Shown here in pieces: positions 42,751-51,443 of a stretch of DNA of 64,000 bases. Made by a program: the position numbers and the translations under genes. Each line of letters opens with the position of its first letter. Position 1 is the first letter of the stretch. Source of the stretch: Ascidiaceihabitans sp034111945 (GTDB lineage Bacteria > Pseudomonadota > Alphaproteobacteria > Rhodobacterales > Rhodobacteraceae); assembly GCA_047626725.1 (NCBI GenBank), contig JBLHSG010000022.1:1-64000 (forward strand), given 5' to 3'. Below the pieces are notes generated by a model. That model was not told the origin of the DNA. It saw nothing but the letters and a program-made list of their open reading frames with translations, and searched no databases.

Positions 42751-44427
42751 TTAGAACAAGCCTTCGACTTCGCCCTTGTCGTTCAAGCAGATTGCCTCGG
42801 CCGACGGCACACGTGGCAGACCCGGCATCGTCATGATCTCACCGCAGATCGCGACAACAAATCCGGCCCCCGCGCTCAGGCGAACTTCACGCACTGGCAC
42901 AGAGTGGCCGGTTGGCGCGCCGCGCACTGTTGGATCCGTGGTGAACGAGTATTGGGTTTTCGCCATACAAACCGGCAGGTGACCGTAGCCTTGGTCTTCC
43001 CATGTTTTCAGTTGGTCGCGGATCTTTTGATCCATCAACGCTTCGTCCGCGCGGTAAATGCGCTTGGCGATTGTGTTGATTTTTTCGGCCAAAGGCATCT
43101 CGTCCGGGTAGATCGGCGCGAAATTGGCAATACCTGAATCCGCGATTTCGGCAACGCGTGTCGCCAATTCTGCGGACCCTTCGGACCCCAATTCCCAGTG
43201 ACGTGACAGGATCGCTTCGGCGCCTTGCGATTCAACATAGTCTTTGATTGCTTGCACTTCGGCGTCTGTATCCGTGACAAAGTGGTTGATCGCGACAACA
43301 ACCGGCACCCCAAAGGATTTCAGGTTTTCAACGTGGCGACCCAAGTTCGGGCAACCCGCCTTAACCGCGTCAACGTTTTCACCACCAAGGTCGGCCTTGG
43401 CCACGCCGCCGTTCATTTTCATCGCGCGCACAGTGGCCACGCAGACAACAACAGACGGGGACAAACCAGCTTTGCGGCATTTGATGTTCAGGAACTTTTC
43501 AGCGCCCAAATCTGCGCCAAATCCGGCTTCGGTAACAACATAATCCGCCAATTTCAGCGCCGTTGTTGTCGCGATAACAGAGTTACAGCCGTGCGCGATG
43601 TTCGCGAATGGACCACCGTGAACAAACGCAGGGTTGTTTTCCAGCGTCTGAACGATGTTTGGCTGCATCGCGTCCTTGAGCAGAACAGTCATGGCGCCAT
43701 CAGCTTTGATGTCACGCGCATAAACCGCAGTACGATCACGACGATAGGCCACGATCATGTCGCCCAAACGGGTTTGCAAATCTTGCAAGTTGTTCGCAAG
43801 GCACAGGATCGCCATAACTTCGGACGCCACTGTGATGTCAAAACCCGCCTCGCGTGGGAAGCCGTTGGCGACCCCACCCAAAGACGCAGTGATCTGACGC
43901 AATGCTCGGTCGTTCATGTCGACGACGCGGCGCCACACAACACGGCGCACGTCGATGTCCAGCTCGTTGCCCCAGTAGATGTGGTTGTCGATCATTGCAG
44001 ACAGCAGGCTGTGCGCGGATGTGATGGCGTGAAAGTCACCGGTAAAGTGCAGGTTCATTTCTTCCATTGGAACGATCTGGGCGTAACCGCCGCCTGCAGC
44101 GCCACCCTTCATACCAAAGTTCGGGCCCAGCGATGCTTCGCGAATACAAACACAAGCGTTTTTGCCGATGCGGTTCAGGCCATCGCCCAAACCAACGGTT
44201 GTTGTGGTTTTGCCTTCGCCCGCAGGTGTCGGGTTGATCGCCGTTACAAGGATCAGTTTGCCGTCTTCGCGATCTTGAACCGAGTTGATGAAATTCTGGC
44301 TTACTTTGGCTTTGTCGTGGCCGTAAGGCAGCAGGTCATCAGTCGAAATACCCAGCTTTGCACCAATCTCTTGGATTGGCAGCTTGTTGGCTTCACGTGC
44401 GATTTGGATGTCGGTTTTATAGCCCAT
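42751..44427 (-). CDS. fhs: Formate-tetrahydrofolate ligase
   Basis: A 558-residue enzyme that uses ATP to join formate to tetrahydrofolate, giving 10-formyl-THF. The P-loop is TPAGEGKTTTTVGLGDGL near 67-84, and REASLGPNFGMKGGAAGGGYAQ (in part), FTGDFHAITSAHSLL and GCPNLGRHVENLKSFGVPVV are family marks; the C-terminal end has GAGFVVAICGEIMTMPGLP. The start ATG 44427 follows AAAGGAATTCTC. In Roseobacter-type bacteria this enzyme takes part in dimethylated sulfur or C1 oxidation as well as purine synthesis; no such genes are beside it here. It is transcribed toward folD. Confidence 0.97.
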   Translation of the reverse strand: MGYKTDIQIAREANKLPIQEIGAKLGISTDDLLPYGHDKAKVSQNFINSVQDREDGKLILVTAINPTPAGEGKTTTTVGLGDGLNRIGKNACVCIREASLGPNFGMKGGAAGGGYAQIVPMEEMNLHFTGDFHAITSAHSLLSAMIDNHIYWGNELDIDVRRVVWRRVVDMNDRALRQITASLGGVANGFPREAGFDITVASEVMAILCLANNLQDLQTRLGDMIVAYRRDRTAVYARDIKADGAMTVLLKDAMQPNIVQTLENNPAFVHGGPFANIAHGCNSVIATTTALKLADYVVTEAGFGADLGAEKFLNIKCRKAGLSPSVVVCVATVRAMKMNGGVAKADLGGENVDAVKAGCPNLGRHVENLKSFGVPVVVAINHFVTDTDAEVQAIKDYVESQGAEAILSRHWELGSEGSAELATRVAEIADSGIANFAPIYPDEMPLAEKINTIAKRIYRADEALMDQKIRDQLKTWEDQGYGHLPVCMAKTQYSFTTDPTVRGAPTGHSVPVREVRLSAGAGFVVAICGEIMTMPGLPRVPSAEAICLNDKGEVEGLF

Positions 44428-44503
44428 GAGAATTCCTTTACTCGGTGGTCAGGCGGAAATGCTTGTCGCTTGCATACATCCGAGTACCGCCCCGATCAGG
44501 TCG

Positions 44504-44567
44504 CGTTTCCGACATTTCTAGCTGTTGATGCGGCGCGGTGTCGCAATCTGGTTTCTTTTCGGAAACG
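44504..44567. promoter_or_regulatory. Spaced inverted repeat upstream of fhs
   Basis: CGTTTCCGA at 44504-44512 and TCGGAAACG at 44559-44567 are exact inverse copies 46 bases apart, 77 to 140 bases ahead of the fhs start. They could be two operator halves for a dimeric regulator; nothing else supports this. Confidence 0.35.
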
Positions 44568-44604
44568 ATTGTGGTGCGCGGCACGCACACCTTACCCTCA
44601 GTTA

Positions 44605-44640
44605 CCCGGTCTTTTGACCCAAATACTATCCGCCAGATCG
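44605..44640 (-). repeat. Extragenic repeat copy after the MOSC gene
   Basis: On the minus strand the text GATCTGGCGGATAGTATTTG is followed by GGTCAAAAGACC. The same order (GATC, GGCGG, TATTTG, AAAAGA) occurs near 42625-42660 and, in part, at 978-1000 and 20692-20716. Function unknown. Confidence 0.45.
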
Positions 44641-44669
44641 CGTAAGGTGCGCGTGTCGTGCACCACGGA

Positions 44670-45269
44670 TCAGGTGAACAAATCACCCATCGGGGCCCAT
44701 GCGCGTTGATCCGGCACATGCAATCGCAAGGTATCGCCAATCTGGAAAAGCCCCTCGCGTTCAACCCAAGCCGTCACACCGCGCCTGTTTTTAGCAGCCG
44801 GTTTAAACGCTTGGCCAAAACCCGAATGTTCCATTTCAATTTCCCGCCCCGGCAGCACACAGGGGCGGTTTTCCATGTCGATCACGATTGACGCCCCGCT
44901 GGCTTCGCACTGCAATCGGGCAGAGGGCGGCAGGTGGGTCAAATCCGGAATGCCTTCGATCACCATCGACGCGCCCATCCATGTTGGGTCCAAGTTATCA
45001 AGCTTCATCGTCGCGGCGATCCCTGCGATCTCCTCGGCGGACAAGACGCTTAACTGGCGCACGTTCCGGATTTCGGTGCCTTTGGGGTACTGTGTCGTCA
45101 CGCGCACGCAAGATGGGCGCGTGGCACCGCCGTGTGCCTCACCTTTGAACCCGTCAAAGCTGGCGAATGCCTGTTGCAACGCTTCGGATCGCAATGTGCC
45201 ACCGTCCTGCACCACACGGCCAAGCCACGTGATCCGTCCGGTGTAATTGGTGGGGGCAAGGGCTGGCAT
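44670..45269 (-). CDS. MOSC domain-containing protein
   Basis: A 199-residue protein with the MOSC (molybdenum cofactor sulfurase C-terminal) fold. The marks are GRITWLGRVV near 11, HGGATRPSCVRVT near 47, IRNVRQLSVLSAEEI near 67, LDPTWMGASMVIEGIPDL and DMENRPCVLPGREIE with a conserved cysteine near 137. YiiM/YuaD-like relatives bind pyranopterin cofactor or act on N-hydroxylated compounds. Nothing nearby points to a specific partner. It lies alone between fhs and ftsH and is complete. Confidence 0.85.
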   Translation of the reverse strand: MPALAPTNYTGRITWLGRVVQDGGTLRSEALQQAFASFDGFKGEAHGGATRPSCVRVTTQYPKGTEIRNVRQLSVLSAEEIAGIAATMKLDNLDPTWMGASMVIEGIPDLTHLPPSARLQCEASGASIVIDMENRPCVLPGREIEMEHSGFGQAFKPAAKNRRGVTAWVEREGLFQIGDTLRLHVPDQRAWAPMGDLFT

Positions 45270-45304
45270 GTCAAATTCTCCTGAAATTCAGGTACAGGGT
45301 GCGT

Positions 45305-45338
45305 TAAAAACAAAGGCCCCGCAAGTTGCGAGGCCTCT
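45305..45338 (-). terminator. Rho-independent terminator of ftsH
   Basis: On the minus strand AGGCCTCGC-AACTT-GCGGGGCCT (one mismatch) is followed by TTGTTTTTAA. It lies 56 bases after the ftsH stop and is a standard hairpin with a T-tract. Confidence 0.85.
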
Positions 45339-45391
45339 GATGTCTATGACATTTTGCGTAACTTTCATCGCATCTGGTGATGCGTTCAAGG

Positions 45392-47311
45392 TTACGTTGG
45401 TTCTGGTTCCAGCCCACCATCCGCAGCCGGCGGCGTCTTTTTCGACTTGGCCTTTGGGATCGCGGTCAGGCTTGGCTTGTTGCCATCGTCAGACGCACTG
45501 TCATCGCCGTCATCCGGCGCATGCGGTGGTTCGCCCCGCATCACACGGCCGATTTCTTCGCCTGTTAGCGTTTCGTATTCCAACAGACCTTGGGCCAAAC
45601 GTTCGAATTCTTCGTTCTTTTCTTCGATGATCTTGACCGCCCAGTCGTACCCGTCCTGAATAAACAACTGCACTTCTTCTTCGATCAATTCTTTGGTGCT
45701 GGCTGACACGGACAGACCTGTTGTCTTGCCGTTGTAGCCCTCTGCGGCCTCGGCGTAGTCGATGTTACCGACCTTGTCCGACATGCCCCAGCGCAGAACC
45801 ATCGCACGCGCCAAAGCAGAGGCTTGCATGATGTCGCCCGCAGGACCATTCGAGACTGAATCCGCACCATATTTGTGGATTTCAGCCGCTTTGCCCGCCA
45901 TTGTCATGGCCAAACGCTGGTGGCATTCGTCCTTGAACATGTTCAGGCGATCCATTTCAGGCAGGCTCATCACCATGCCCAAGGCACCGCCGCGTGGAAT
46001 AATCGTGGCTTTATAGACCGGATCACATTTCGGCAGGGTCATCCCGACCAGCGCGTGACCTGCTTCGTGATAGGCAGTCATTTCCTTCTGCTCGGCTGTC
46101 AAAACCATTGAGCGACGTTCGGCCCCCATCATGATCTTGTCTTTGGCGGATTCGAAATCAGCCATCGCCACGAACCGCCGGCCAATGCGCGCCGCGGTCA
46201 AGGCCGCCTCGTTCACAAGGTTCGCAAGATCCGCACCGGAAAAGCCCGGGGTGCCGCGTGCAATGATGCGCAGATCGACGTCAGGACCAAGTGGTGTTTT
46301 ACGTGCGTGCACAGCCAAAATCTTGTCACGACCTTTGATGTCCGGATTGCCAACAGTCACCTGACGGTCAAAACGACCAGGGCGCAGCAAGGCAGGGTCA
46401 AGCACGTCTTTACGGTTGGTGGCCGCGATGATGATGACACCTTCGTTGGCTTCAAAACCGTCCATTTCGACCAGCAACTGGTTCAATGTCTGTTCACGTT
46501 CGTCGTTGCCGCCACCGTAGCCTGCGCCACGAGACCGACCGACCGCATCGATTTCATCGATAAACACGATGCAGGGCGCGTTCTTTTTCGCCTGTTCGAA
46601 CATGTCGCGCACACGGGATGCACCAACACCGACAAACATTTCGACAAAATCGGAACCTGAAATTGTAAAGAATGGCACACCCGCCTCGCCCGCAATTGCG
46701 CGCGCCAGCAGTGTTTTACCAGTACCGGGAGGGCCCTCAAGCAACGCCCCTTTGGGGATTTTGCCGCCAAGACGCGAGAATTTCTGCGGGTTGCGCAAGA
46801 ATTCGACGATCTCTTCCAGCTCTTCTTTGGCTTCATCGATGCCTGCAACGTCGTCAAATGTGACGCGCCCGTGCTTTTCGGTCAGCATCTTGGCCTTGGA
46901 TTTGCCAAAGCCCATCGCACCGCCTTTGCCGCCGCCCTGCATCCGGTTCATAAAGAAGATCCAGACACCGATCAGCAACAACACAGGCAGGATCGCAAAC
47001 AAGAAGGAGCTAAATCCGCTTTGCGCCTGCTTTTTCGCTTCGAAGTTGACGTTGTTGTCGATCAGCAATTCAGTGACCGAAGCATCGCCCGGAATGATCG
47101 CGACTTTGCGTTCGCCATTGCTGACAAATGTGACCTGTTCACCGTCGAGCTGCACGTCACTGACAGTGCCGCTTCGGATGTCAGTTACGAACTCTGAATA
47201 CGTGCTGCCACCGCTTTGCTGCGATGTTTCTGTTCCGTTGAACAGGTTGAACAGTGCAAGAACCAAAAGGAACAGAACCACCCAGAAGGCGATATTGCGT
47301 GCATTTCCCAA
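45392..47311 (-). CDS. ftsH: ATP-dependent zinc metalloprotease FtsH
   Basis: A membrane-anchored AAA+ protease that degrades misfolded membrane proteins and some regulators. Two membrane helices (about 8-24 and 103-121) flank a periplasmic domain. The AAA core has Walker A EGPPGTGKTLLARAIAGEAG near 192-211, Walker B IVFIDEIDAVGRSRG, the second region of homology and the zinc motif HEAGH near 416. An ATG at 47338 is open in frame, but AGGAGA at 47318-47323 lies inside that extension and is ideally placed for the TTG at 47311, which gives the standard start GNARNIAFWVVLF. I therefore call 639 residues from a TTG. Confidence 0.93.
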   Translation of the reverse strand: MGNARNIAFWVVLFLLVLALFNLFNGTETSQQSGGSTYSEFVTDIRSGTVSDVQLDGEQVTFVSNGERKVAIIPGDASVTELLIDNNVNFEAKKQAQSGFSSFLFAILPVLLLIGVWIFFMNRMQGGGKGGAMGFGKSKAKMLTEKHGRVTFDDVAGIDEAKEELEEIVEFLRNPQKFSRLGGKIPKGALLEGPPGTGKTLLARAIAGEAGVPFFTISGSDFVEMFVGVGASRVRDMFEQAKKNAPCIVFIDEIDAVGRSRGAGYGGGNDEREQTLNQLLVEMDGFEANEGVIIIAATNRKDVLDPALLRPGRFDRQVTVGNPDIKGRDKILAVHARKTPLGPDVDLRIIARGTPGFSGADLANLVNEAALTAARIGRRFVAMADFESAKDKIMMGAERRSMVLTAEQKEMTAYHEAGHALVGMTLPKCDPVYKATIIPRGGALGMVMSLPEMDRLNMFKDECHQRLAMTMAGKAAEIHKYGADSVSNGPAGDIMQASALARAMVLRWGMSDKVGNIDYAEAAEGYNGKTTGLSVSASTKELIEEEVQLFIQDGYDWAVKIIEEKNEEFERLAQGLLEYETLTGEEIGRVMRGEPPHAPDDGDDSASDDGNKPSLTAIPKAKSKKTPPAADGGLEPEPT

Positions 47312-47394
47312 GGAAAGTCTCCTAAAAAATATGGTCAAAGCCTAGGAATTTGGCCCGATCCGTTGATTGTAAGATAGAGGTCGTGAGGATTTCT

Positions 47395-48657
47395 TCAATG
47401 CGAAAGCAAAAAGGTTTGGAATTTTGCGACAATCTGCGCACTCCAACCTTGATTGTGTCCTGCAATTGGGGCTGCGATCAATTCATCGCCCCTAAAAACC
47501 GCCGGAGACGCCAAAAGACTGCGCCGTGGCACCCCCGAATCCCGCCAATCAGGACAGTCTGTGATCGCATCACCCAGCGCGCGAATTTCAAGGTCCGCAT
47601 TATGGGGGCCATCCAAGCGCCAGCGCCGGTCCCAAATCTGATCCGTCGGGCAAATCGTGTCTTTGACGCTGTTCAATTCGCGAGAGATCCGAAGCGTGCC
47701 ATCGTGCGGCGTCAGCACACAGCCCGAAACAGTTTGCGCGCGCGCATCCGGCATACTCAGATCGATCAGTTTGATCGCGACAGAACGCGCCGGATAATCA
47801 GCGCCGCCAATCCATTGAATAGCTTTTGAGGCCAACCTACGCTCGATCTCTTGAGGTAGCGCCGTGTTGAGCGGCAAAACCACATCGCCGCCACGGGCGA
47901 CATCCAAACGATCCGCCTCTTGGCGCGTGTAGTGTTCAAGCGTGGCGCGGGTCATCGCCAGATTGTGACTGATATTATGCAGCGTTTTGCGATCAATCCC
48001 GAGCGGTTCCAAAGCGACCAAAGCCTGACGCGCAAGCGTGCGAGTATAGGCAGGATCATCGTTGGTCGGATCATCAACCCAAGTCACATCGTGACGCCGC
48101 AAATAATCGCGCAATTCCTCGCGGCCTTGTTGCCAAAGTGGACGCGCCCAAAGCAGATCGTGACGGGTGAACTGAGGACGCATCGCCGCCAAACCATCGA
48201 CGCCAGCACGCCGCCCCAACCGCATCAGAAACGATTCAGCCACATCATCGCGGGTATGGCCCAGCGCAATGCCACCAATGCCGCGTGTTTTGGCCCAATC
48301 GGCCATCAGCGCATAACGGGCATCGCGGGCCGCTGCAGACAGATTGCCCTGCCCGTCCCAGCCCTGCCACTTTAACGTCGTATGAGGGATGCCACGATTT
48401 TGGCAGAATACTTGCACATCTGCCGCCTCGTCTGCGGATTGTGATCGCAAGCCGTGATCAACTGTGACGGCTTCGATTTCGTGGCCGGTTTTATCGGACC
48501 AGCGGGCGTATAAATGCAGCAATGCCATGCTGTCGCCGCCCCCGGATACGGCAATGCCAACGCGGTCAGGCGTGTCGATGAAAAACGCCGTATCGACAAC
48601 ATGCAAAAGCGGGGCATCGTCGCCTTGGCGTTTTAACCAATCCGTGCCTAGTTGCAT
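47395..48657 (-). CDS. tilS: tRNA(Ile)-lysidine synthetase
   Basis: A 420-residue ATP-dependent enzyme that joins lysine to C34 of the AUA-reading tRNA(Ile), changing its identity. The PP-loop VGIAVSGGGDSMALLHLY is at 33-50, and TVDHGLRSQSADEAADV near 66 and LGHTDD-like LGHTRDDVAESFLMRLGRR near 135 are family marks. The C-terminal half is divergent, as usual. Its start overlaps the end of cpoB by 10 bases; ftsH follows, a conserved pair. Confidence 0.92.
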   Translation of the reverse strand: MQLGTDWLKRQGDDAPLLHVVDTAFFIDTPDRVGIAVSGGGDSMALLHLYARWSDKTGHEIEAVTVDHGLRSQSADEAADVQVFCQNRGIPHTTLKWQGWDGQGNLSAAARDARYALMADWAKTRGIGGIALGHTRDDVAESFLMRLGRRAGVDGLAAMRPQFTRHDLLWARPLWQQGREELRDYLRRHDVTWVDDPTNDDPAYTRTLARQALVALEPLGIDRKTLHNISHNLAMTRATLEHYTRQEADRLDVARGGDVVLPLNTALPQEIERRLASKAIQWIGGADYPARSVAIKLIDLSMPDARAQTVSGCVLTPHDGTLRISRELNSVKDTICPTDQIWDRRWRLDGPHNADLEIRALGDAITDCPDWRDSGVPRRSLLASPAVFRGDELIAAPIAGHNQGWSAQIVAKFQTFLLSH

Positions 48658-49475
48658 CCGATGTTGCGCATTTGCGAATTGGCCAACAAGGCAGAGGGGT
48701 CAGTCGGGAAACGCGACGATACTTCGCCCAGTGTCACGCAAGCCTCGTTGGTTTGACCCAACCGGCCCAATGATGCGCCCAATTTGAACAGCGCTTCGGG
48801 GGCATCTGCGCCGGTTTGGTTCTGGCTAAACGCATCCAGATACGCGCGTGCGGCATTGCGGGTATCCCCCACTGCGTCCAACGCATCACCGCGTTTCAGA
48901 TCAGCCGTCGTGGCTAGCGGACCACCTGGATAGGTCTGATTAAAGGTCGCAAACTGCTCTGCAGCGCCTTGAAAGTTACCCGAAGCGAGCGCCTCCGACG
49001 CCCGCTCAAAGTCTGCCTGTTCTTGCGTTGCAAGTTGGCCTGTCGTGGTGGGCTGTGCCGGCGTAATCGCAGGGGTCGTGGTTTGCGCCCCCGTGTTTGA
49101 ACCACCGCCAAGGGTCGACGTTTCGCCAAGCGCGCCAATATCACCGCCCTCAAGTTCAACCAGCCGGAATTCCAGATCACCAATGCGGTTGGTGCCATCT
49201 GCAACCACACGATCAATGCGGTTTTCCAGCTGTTCGGTTTTACCCGTCAGGCGCTGCAATTCAGATTCAATGGAATTGACACGGTCCAGCAAACCACCTG
49301 CACCAATCGTGCCGTTGGATCCACCCGTCGTCGACAGCTCGCGCTTGAGCTTTTGAATTTCGACATTCAAAATCGTCAATTCCTGACGAACATCGGCAAG
49401 CGTTTCACTGTTTTGCGCTGTGGCCACCATCGGCAACCACATCACACAAACAGCTACCAAAGCACTGTATCGCAT
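48648..49475 (-). CDS. cpoB: Tol-Pal system protein CpoB (YbgF)
   Basis: A 275-residue periplasmic protein that coordinates cell-wall synthesis with Tol-Pal-driven outer-membrane constriction. A signal peptide (1-20, ending MVATAQ) is followed by a coiled coil (LNVEIQKLKRELS, LQRLTGKTEQLENRIDRV) and a Ser/Thr/Pro-rich linker. C-terminal TPR repeats include ERASEALASGNFQGAAEQFATF near 155 and GGPLATTADLKRGDALDAVG. ATG 49475 is used; TTG 49478 just before is possible. It is 34 bases after pal. Confidence 0.92.
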   Translation of the reverse strand: MRYSALVAVCVMWLPMVATAQNSETLADVRQELTILNVEIQKLKRELSTTGGSNGTIGAGGLLDRVNSIESELQRLTGKTEQLENRIDRVVADGTNRIGDLEFRLVELEGGDIGALGETSTLGGGSNTGAQTTTPAITPAQPTTTGQLATQEQADFERASEALASGNFQGAAEQFATFNQTYPGGPLATTADLKRGDALDAVGDTRNAARAYLDAFSQNQTGADAPEALFKLGASLGRLGQTNEACVTLGEVSSRFPTDPSALLANSQMRNIGCN

Positions 49476-49509
49476 CAAAACCCCACTTAAACCCTAGTTA
49501 GCCCGTCGT

Positions 49510-50028
49510 TTATCCAGTTAGGCCTGCCGCCAATACCGTCACAGCGCGACGGTTTTTAGCATAGCAGGCTTCTTCGCTACATATCTCGATCGGGCGTTCT
49601 TTGCCATAGCTGACGATTTGTAGACGGTTGGCTGGCACGCCTTTGGAAATCAGATAGCTGCGCGCGGCGTCTGCACGTTTGTTGCCAAGGCCGATGTTGT
49701 ATTCGCGTGTGCCCTGCTCGTCTGCGTGGCCTTCGATGACGGCGGTGAAATCAGAGTTGGTCATCAACCAGACCGCTTGACCGTCTAATGTGGCTTGGCC
49801 CTGAGCAGTAAGGCTGGATTGATCGACTGAAAATAACACGCGGTCGCCAACGGCTTGTTGGAAATACGCCGCCGAAGACGGATCATTGGCGCTGCCTGCG
49901 ATGATGCCGCCGCCTGCGACTGAATTGGCGTCAGTTATACCACCATCGCCGCCAAAACGGTCAGGATTTGTACAGGCCGCGAGGGACAATGCGCCCACGA
50001 TCAGGATTGCTTTGGTTGTCAGTTTCAT
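49510..50028 (-). CDS. pal: Peptidoglycan-associated lipoprotein Pal
   Basis: A 172-residue outer-membrane lipoprotein. The lipobox LSLAAC puts the acylated cysteine near 19. The OmpA-like domain holds DRVLFSVDQSSLTAQGQATL near 62-81, IEGHADEQGTREYNIGLGNKRA near 97 and NRRAVTVL near the end, which bind peptidoglycan and TolB. The ATG at 50028 is chosen over the in-frame one at 50046 because AAGGCAGAGC lies just ahead and the shorter form gives a proper lipoprotein signal. Confidence 0.95.
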   Translation of the reverse strand: MKLTTKAILIVGALSLAACTNPDRFGGDGGITDANSVAGGGIIAGSANDPSSAAYFQQAVGDRVLFSVDQSSLTAQGQATLDGQAVWLMTNSDFTAVIEGHADEQGTREYNIGLGNKRADAARSYLISKGVPANRLQIVSYGKERPIEICSEEACYAKNRRAVTVLAAGLTG

Positions 50029-50123
50029 AATGCTCTGCCTTGCCATTGTTCGTATTTTTACGATTTCATTTCGGTTTTATTAACATGTGCCGCGCGTCCT
50101 GTCATGACACAGCACATTTCATT

Positions 50124-51443
50124 TTATTTCTGCAGCGGCGACCAACTGGGATCAGACCCGCCATCGGGGGTTTGCACAGGTCGCAAATTACGCCCCGTGA
50201 TGTCGACCGAATACAAGGATGACCGGCCAGACGCGCCTTGGGTTTCGCGGCTGAACATAATCACGCGGCCATTGGGCGACCATGTTGGACCTTCGTCAAG
50301 GAACGATGCCGTCAACAGCCGTTCTTCGGACCCGTCCAGACGCATGACGCCAATATGGAAACGGCCCTTGGATTGTTTGGTAAACGCGACCAGATCGCCG
50401 CGTGGTGACCAGACCGGCGTGCCATAACGGCCCTGACCAAAGGAAATCCGCTTGGCCTCTCCGCCGCTGGCGGACATGATGTACAGCTGTTGGTTGCCGG
50501 AACGATCGCTTTCGAACACGATCTTTGACCCATCGGGGCTGTAGCTGGGCGACGTTTCGATCGACGGGGCCGATGTCAGGCGCGTGGTGGCCCCTGAATT
50601 GATGTCCATCGTGTAGATGTCGGTGTTGCTGCCGGTCGCTTGCGAATACACAACCGTCTGGCCGTTTGGCGAAAACCGTGGGGCAAAGCTGCTGGACCCT
50701 TGGGCGTTTTCCAACACGCGGCGCTGCACGGACCCCACATCCAAAACATAGATGCGTGGAAAACCGGTTTCATACGATGTGTACAAAACGCGATCGCCTG
50801 TCGGGCTAAAGCGCGGGGCCAAAACGATTGACCGGCTGTCTGTCAGGTATTTCACACCCGCACCGTCATAATCCATCACGGCAAGGCGTTTTGCGCGTTT
50901 ATTCTTTGGGCCGGTTTCAGACACGAACACAACGCGGCTGTCAAAATACCCGCTTTCGCCTGTGATCCGGCTATAAACTGCGTCCGCGACCTTGTGCGCC
51001 ATGCGACGCCAGCCTGCGGTTGTGCCCTGAAACTGCAAGCCCTGGCCCAGTTCAGCGCCCGAAAAAATATCGTACAGTCGGAATTTCACTGTCACGTTAT
51101 TGCCTGCGACATTGACCGCACCAACCACCAACGCCTGTGCATTGATCGCGCGCCAGTCGGCAAAATTCACCGCTGCGCCAAAATCCGACACGCCGCTGAC
51201 AAAGGCAGACGCTGGAATTTCACGAAACAATCCGGTGCCCTGCAAATCCGCCGCAATCACCCGCGCCAGTTTTGCGCCCATGTCAGCACTGGCCCCGTTT
51301 TCGGGCACAAAGTTAGGGGTGGCAAACGGCAGGGGTTCAATCACGCCTTCGGTGATTTCGATCCGCAAAGGGCCGGATTGGGCAAGGCCTACGCTTACAC
51401 TCAGAACCAAGGCCATTACGGCCGCCAAAAATCGTACCATCAT
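50124..51443 (-). CDS. tolB: Tol-Pal system beta-propeller protein TolB
   Basis: A 439-residue periplasmic protein that links Pal to TolA. Residues 1-21 are a signal peptide (VLSVSVGLAQ). The N-terminal domain (IEITEGVIEPLPFATPNF, ADLQGTGLFREIPASAF) is followed by a six-bladed WD-like propeller with repeats such as APRFSPTGDRVLYTSYETG, APRFSPNGQTVVYSQATG and SPSYSPDGSKIVFESDRSGN. ATG 51443 overlaps the tolA stop (ATGA). Length and repeats are complete. Confidence 0.97.
   Translation of the reverse strand: MMVRFLAAVMALVLSVSVGLAQSGPLRIEITEGVIEPLPFATPNFVPENGASADMGAKLARVIAADLQGTGLFREIPASAFVSGVSDFGAAVNFADWRAINAQALVVGAVNVAGNNVTVKFRLYDIFSGAELGQGLQFQGTTAGWRRMAHKVADAVYSRITGESGYFDSRVVFVSETGPKNKRAKRLAVMDYDGAGVKYLTDSRSIVLAPRFSPTGDRVLYTSYETGFPRIYVLDVGSVQRRVLENAQGSSSFAPRFSPNGQTVVYSQATGSNTDIYTMDINSGATTRLTSAPSIETSPSYSPDGSKIVFESDRSGNQQLYIMSASGGEAKRISFGQGRYGTPVWSPRGDLVAFTKQSKGRFHIGVMRLDGSEERLLTASFLDEGPTWSPNGRVIMFSRETQGASGRSSLYSVDITGRNLRPVQTPDGGSDPSWSPLQK

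Noticed and set aside
43225..44709. A 494-codon open frame on the plus strand across fhs
   Set aside because: It is antisense to the whole fhs gene, has His/Arg/Asn-rich composition typical of reverse reading of a GC-rich gene, and no recognisable domain.
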